Shown: positions 51,701-57,700 of the stretch, one piece after another
How positions within the stretch are numbered: the stretch's first letter is position 1
How the letters are laid out: the number at the start of each line of letters is the position of its first letter
Assembly (NCBI RefSeq): GCF_905475465.1
Contig: NC_062244.1
Coordinates: forward strand, 7,142,501 to 7,206,500
From: Pieris napi
Lineage: Eukaryota; Arthropoda; Insecta; Lepidoptera; Pieridae
DNA length: 64,000 nt
Reading direction: 5' to 3'
The notes under the pieces: generated by a model
Seen by the model: only the letters and a program-made list of their open reading frames with translations
Told to the model about the DNA's origin: nothing
The model's database searches: none
Translations under genes and position numbers: made by a program

Positions 51701-54700
51701 AAGTTTGGTTAACGAATATTGAAGGTCGGTTCAAGAAACGTATGTAACCCAGGTGAACTTTATCGCTACATCTACGCAATAAACACGTAACTATTTTATA
51801 ACAATAAACTGCTTCATAAAATAGGTATAAGAATTACAATAACGTAGCCAATGGTCGACTCTTTGTGTATAAATAAAAGCTTACGCAACTACTTCCACAT
51901 TATTCCATATAAACAAACATTTCTCCTTTAGTTTCTATAATCAATTTAGGTTTAAGACATCGTTTTCTTCACCGTACGATCATAATTGCGCACACAAAAA
52001 TAATGACAAATTCCCTGGTAACAGGGTAATTAACATCAGGGTAAACCTGAAACCTAAAACCCCTGTATCACTAAGTTAATATCGTACTTATTCATATATA
52101 TAGGTTGTTTCTTCAATGTCATATCAATTAGATAAATATACTTGATATATCATTGTGCTCTCATTAAAAGGAGACATGTACAATGTGAATCATTATTACT
52201 CTAATACAATAATGCTAATAAGCTTACGATACGATTTCCGTTTTGATTTACGGATTAGGTACAGAACTCATTTCAGGTTAATGTAATTATAAAAATAAAT
52301 AAAGTTAATCAGTTGCGTTACAACTGATTAACTTTATTTATTTTTATAATTACGTCTACGTCTGGGCCTCAGATTTCTGTATCTGTTTCATGATTATTTG
52401 TCTATCTAATAGGCAAGTTCTGTGCCTGACACACGCCGTCGGCTTTTTGGGTTTAAGGCAAGCCGGTTTCCACACGATGTTTTCCTTCACCGTTATAGCT
52501 AATGTCTAATGCGCACATAGAAAGAAAGTCCATTCATGCACAGCCGGGGATCAAACCTACGAACTACTCAGGGATGAAAGTCAAACGCTGCTGCAATGTA
52601 ATTATACGATAATAAATAATAATAAGAATGAATTAATAAGGTTTAACTTTTAAATTTTAATGACAAAAATTTCATTCTTAGGTTAGGTGACATGTCAGAA
52701 CTGAGATTACGCCCTAAAATGGGTATCATATTGCATTATTAGCACATGAGTTAATTTAATTTTCTCACTTATTTCAGTTACACGGGATAGAAATAATTGG
52801 ACGAATTCAACAGGAACGAAACGATAAATAATAAGGTAATTTAGTTGATGTTTTCATTCAAAGACCACTACTTTTTGAAGTTATACTTCTTTAGGCGCGT
52901 TATGAAAAATTGATGAGAGTGAAATTTTACGATGCGCGCGCATTAACAGAATGAAGTTGCCCACGGAAGATGCTACGGCATTGGACATAATTTAAAAACA
53001 ACATTCGAATAATAATAGAATTTATGTTACACTTAATGTAAGAGAATAATAATAAATATTTATTTATTTAATTTTTCAAATGTAAACTGAACTTTATTGA
53101 CTATAATGACTCCTTTTCCAGTCTTTGATTATTTAATTGTAATTAATTATTATCAAAAACAATTTTTAATAATGCCAAAGAAGTATAACTTCTTACGCGC
53201 GTACATAAGTACACGCACCCTTTTTTTGAGCTACATCTATTTTCTGCTAATACTAAAAATGTAGAGAAAATCTACGAAATGCTTGTCTTGAAATAATTTA
53301 AAAGTAAATAGTGAAATTACATTTTATCACTGCATTAGTACTATACACGAGATAAGATATCACAAACAGGTGACTCAAAACTTCCCGAACATGAAAATTA
53401 TATTAAGATAAGAATTTAACGACCATAACGTGTATTATATTTCATTAATGTTTAATTAGATTTAAAAGTATTTATGGGTTTTAATATTAAAATGCATTTA
53501 ATGATTTTTTTATTTTTATTACTCATCTCCGGGTAAAACAGATGATGACAACTAATTGAAATAGCTATTAATGTGTAATTTATCTTTTTTGGGCAATTAG
53601 GTGACTTGTGACAAAAGTTTTTGGTGCAAGACGGTTACCTCGCGATGTTTCACCGTACGAAAAAAACACGCGAACGTAAAAAGAAACTACAGTGAAAGTC
53701 TGTGACCTAATGCAAAATAAAGTAAAATTAGGACATTCATCTTAATTCATCCCTTAATTAGCTATTTTTGCTATTACATTATTAATACGGTATCTTTTCA
53801 CACTAAAAATTTAACCTTTAATGATAAATTAATTTTATTGCTTAATGATTCATTCATTAAACAAATTTTTTTTTATAAATTAGCATGGTCATCATTGAGA
53901 ATACTATAATTATAACTGAGAAAGACAAAGAATATACATTTATCCGTTAGGCATTGAGATCCACTTCTCATAGATAAAAGAGGACAATAACTGTACCAAT
54001 TAAGTCCACATCACAGCACTTGCCTCTAGTGTATCAGTTTTCTACCCATATTTGTACCTAATTGAATAGCAGTCTTGTTCTGGTTGGAATAAATATAAAA
54101 AGCCTATGTTGTGCCTTATAGGCTGTTTATCTAACATTTTCCTTATTACAATCCGTCCCTACATTATAATGATTAGTGTGTAGCACCCGAACATCTAAGT
54201 ATTAGCGGTAAAATGCCTTAGTTAAAATGTTCATTAATAAATAAAATTGTTTATGGTACTCGGGTGGGACATTGGGGAGTAATCCTACATCAGTTAGTAA
54301 TAGTTTTTTGTCATAAGAAGGGGAGAGGATCTCTGTTTGCCTTAATAATCAACATCGCTTGCAAATGGATTTTATTTTAAATTAGTCAACAATTTAGCCT
54401 ATAAATAGTTTGAAGTGTAGATGCTAGTAACTAATTAATTATCCGAAAATCAAACTCAGAACCTTCCTGTGCATTAGCAAATAAGCTACGAAGGGTAATC
54501 AATATCCAATACTTATTTCCCTACTATTCGTTTTAAACTACGTCGCACTTAACAGTGTTCAGCCAGACGCGCTTCCTCCCAAGGTTGGATTCCCAATAAA
54601 AACATAAGTTTAATATTTTTGTTTATTTAATACATCGACCTTTTGATATAATTAAATCTGATTACTACTTTTGATACTTAAGATTCCATATCAAAACCAT

Positions 54701-57700
54701 ATGGCTAGATACTATAAATCGCCTTTCCCAACGAGTAATTTAACATGTTTACCTTGTTGCAAAAATAGCACAATAATTACAGAAACATCGATAAATGCGT
54801 ATTTTTTTTATGAATTGCTCGAAAAGCTTATATATTATGTTATTAATACAAGTAAATAAAGTATTAAGTATTAAGAGCAGTGTTGGCCTAGTGGCTTCAG
54901 CGTGCGACACTCATCCCTGAGGTCGTAGGTTCGATCCCCGGCTGTGCATATTTTCCTTATATTCCTTCCCTATAGATTTTGGAAAATATCTTCTGTGAGA
55001 ACATATGTTTCTCTATTGACATAACTCCGCAAATTTTTTTTCGCGTTTTTAGTTTATAACACGGTTGAGAAGCGTTTATTTCGACGTATAAATATGTAGA
55101 TAATGGATGAAAAACATATTGCATAAAGATATACAATAAATTTATTTCATATTATTTTTAAATTGACATCCGGGTTTTGTTGCCGTAAAATATTATAAAA
55201 ATCTTAGTTTATGGTCTGCGTAGAAGATAAAGTTAACTCCCACGCATTTACATGGATATGCGAGCTGACATTATCAAGATTTAACTAGGTTGCTTCTAGC
55301 TCGGTTATAATACCATTGGGTACCTAATGTCAAGAGAAATTAAAGGAGCCAATACACTATGGCCAATGCATAAATATTTCTCAAAATTTTCGAATAACCA
55401 TTTTGGGATTCAATTATAGAAGTATTTTATTAATTAATTATAGAAAATATATCCAGTTTTATTTATTTAAACTTCGTTTCATTACAATAAAACAAATAAC
55501 AAATTATTAGGGCCACATCTAGCGGTCTTATCGCTAACAAGCGATCTCTTCCAGGCAACCATAGTAAGGAAGAAAACTAAAAAAAACTAAGGGTAGTTTA
55601 TGGATATCCACGTATTTCTGGAGGGGATATGTATAATATAGGTGCCTAGGTAAATAATGTCGGCAGGTTTTATAAATTTCACTAAAGTTTTCCATATTTT
55701 CTTGAAGTACTTGTGTGGAGTAAGTACACGATGACTTTAAAATTATGTTTAGTTTAATTTACCATACGAATACTTAAAAGCGAAAGAAGTGCTTACTTCC
55801 GATTTTTTGTCTACATACGCCCACGGAACGCATACAAATTTAATATTTACTATGCTTTCACGATCAATATTCGACTGCACATGTTATACAAGTTTTTCAC
55901 TTGCATTCGACGGAACATTACGCAGCATCAATGCGGCTTTATCATCAAACGTAGAATGTCGAGGCAGAATACAAAATTACGACCGTAACACCTCGACGTC
56001 CGTCGTTCACCAACTGAGCGTTGGTTGCCCTACCAGCTGCTCGCTGAAGTATTTCCGAACCAATTCAACACAAGGTCCTTCAAGAACAGAGCGTACCGAT
56101 TCATAAAAGGGAACTCACTTGTGAGCCTATGCAAGTGTCCATGAACCTCCTCCCGATTTGTTATATATAAAAAAAGTAACAAACGATACAAAAGCCTAAT
56201 CTCATAGAACGCACAAAGCCGCAAATATCAACAAGTGTTAGTAAAGACACCTCACCTTGCACCCACAATGACTTGGTCCCTTGCAACATCGAACAGCAGT
56301 TGCGAAAACGCTCTCGCATCCTTATCTTCGAAAATATCGCTGTCCGCCGCCAGCAAGTCTGAAAATATATGAAATCACATATCTTATCGATGCATATGTT
56401 GGTATTTTTTGTACTTATCAGGGTATGATCTAATCGAACCGTTTAAAATGTTTTATCATGAAGGACGTGCAGAAACCACATAAAAAATAACAAACACATA
56501 AACCGCAACTGGTTGTCATTAATATTAAATATAAAAAAAATACTTATTTTTATTTTATAATGCATATAAAATAAAACTTCAATTCCATATGGAAAACAAT
56601 CTGAGAGTCATTATCGATATTACTGTTTTCATACCTTACAATATGTAATAATAAAAATAATATAATCGTACAATTTTAAGAGCTTTGTGTTGAAATATAT
56701 AGGTCCAATATTTTTATTATTGTGTTCCTTTGCGAGTTATTTTGCTATGACAAATTAGATAGAAATTGAATGCAGGTAATATGAAAGCTTCTACTCGGGT
56801 CGCTTCAAATTAAATAAATAATAATAATTACAAAAAAAAATATTACAACGTTGAAAAGGATCTTTAGAAAGATATAGCCTATAGGTATTATACTAGATAA
56901 TATATATAATACTACCTATTCATTCTCAAAATCAGGCCAGTATAGTTTATTGATTACAAACTTACACATCAATTCCTTTGACAACATTTCTGTACTTTAC
57001 TATTGTAAAATATATATAGACTTCTACATGACCTTCACAAAACAAAATGTTCTCGTGCTGGTTGGGAAGTTATAACAGAGGCCAGAGTCATTATATAAGG
57101 CTTACAAACTTACCGGTTTATAGTAAAAATCAATTGTCTGATTTAATTACCTACGCTTTCATATGAAAACCTATTTTGTTTTGATTTGAGTCACTATTGA
57201 ATTACTCATTTTCTGTACCGAAATATGATTCCTTCTATTCATCATTAATGTGAAATATAATATACTATAGAATCAAATTTATTTGAATTTTTATATTTAT
57301 ACTAAACTGATTGTATCAGACATTAATATCGTGAATTCTCTGAAAATCAGCACATACAATAAAACACAAATTATGAACGAATCGAATCTATTGGTGAGAT
57401 TCAGAAACTTCGCGCCATTCTGCCATATGTCAAATCCAATACATTTTTATCTTACGGATGGCCAACTTAGCTTTTATGAATCTTTCCCTATGTGAAGTAT
57501 ACAAGCCATTAAAGAAATATTTCTTTAGATACATTTTAATCTGACGACTCATTGGTCTAGTGGTTAGTACCCCTGACTGCGAATCCATGGGTCCCGGGTT
57601 CGATCCCCGGCTGAGACGAACATCGATGTGATGAGCATTTGGTGTTGTGCTTAGGTCTTGGGTGTTTAAATATGTATTTATATGTATATCTGACTATAAT

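Noticed and set aside
54875..54950. Possible tRNA gene
   Set aside because: A- and B-box-like sequences are present, but there is no acceptor stem. The same head occurs joined to SINE bodies elsewhere in the window.
55789..56106. 105-codon plus-strand ORF near exon 2
   Set aside because: Its second half is a LINE 3'-end remnant read in a noncoding direction, and its first half has no recognisable motif.
57544..57620. Possible tRNA gene
   Set aside because: It has good A and B boxes, but it runs directly into a SINE body with a poly-A tail and lacks convincing stem pairing.
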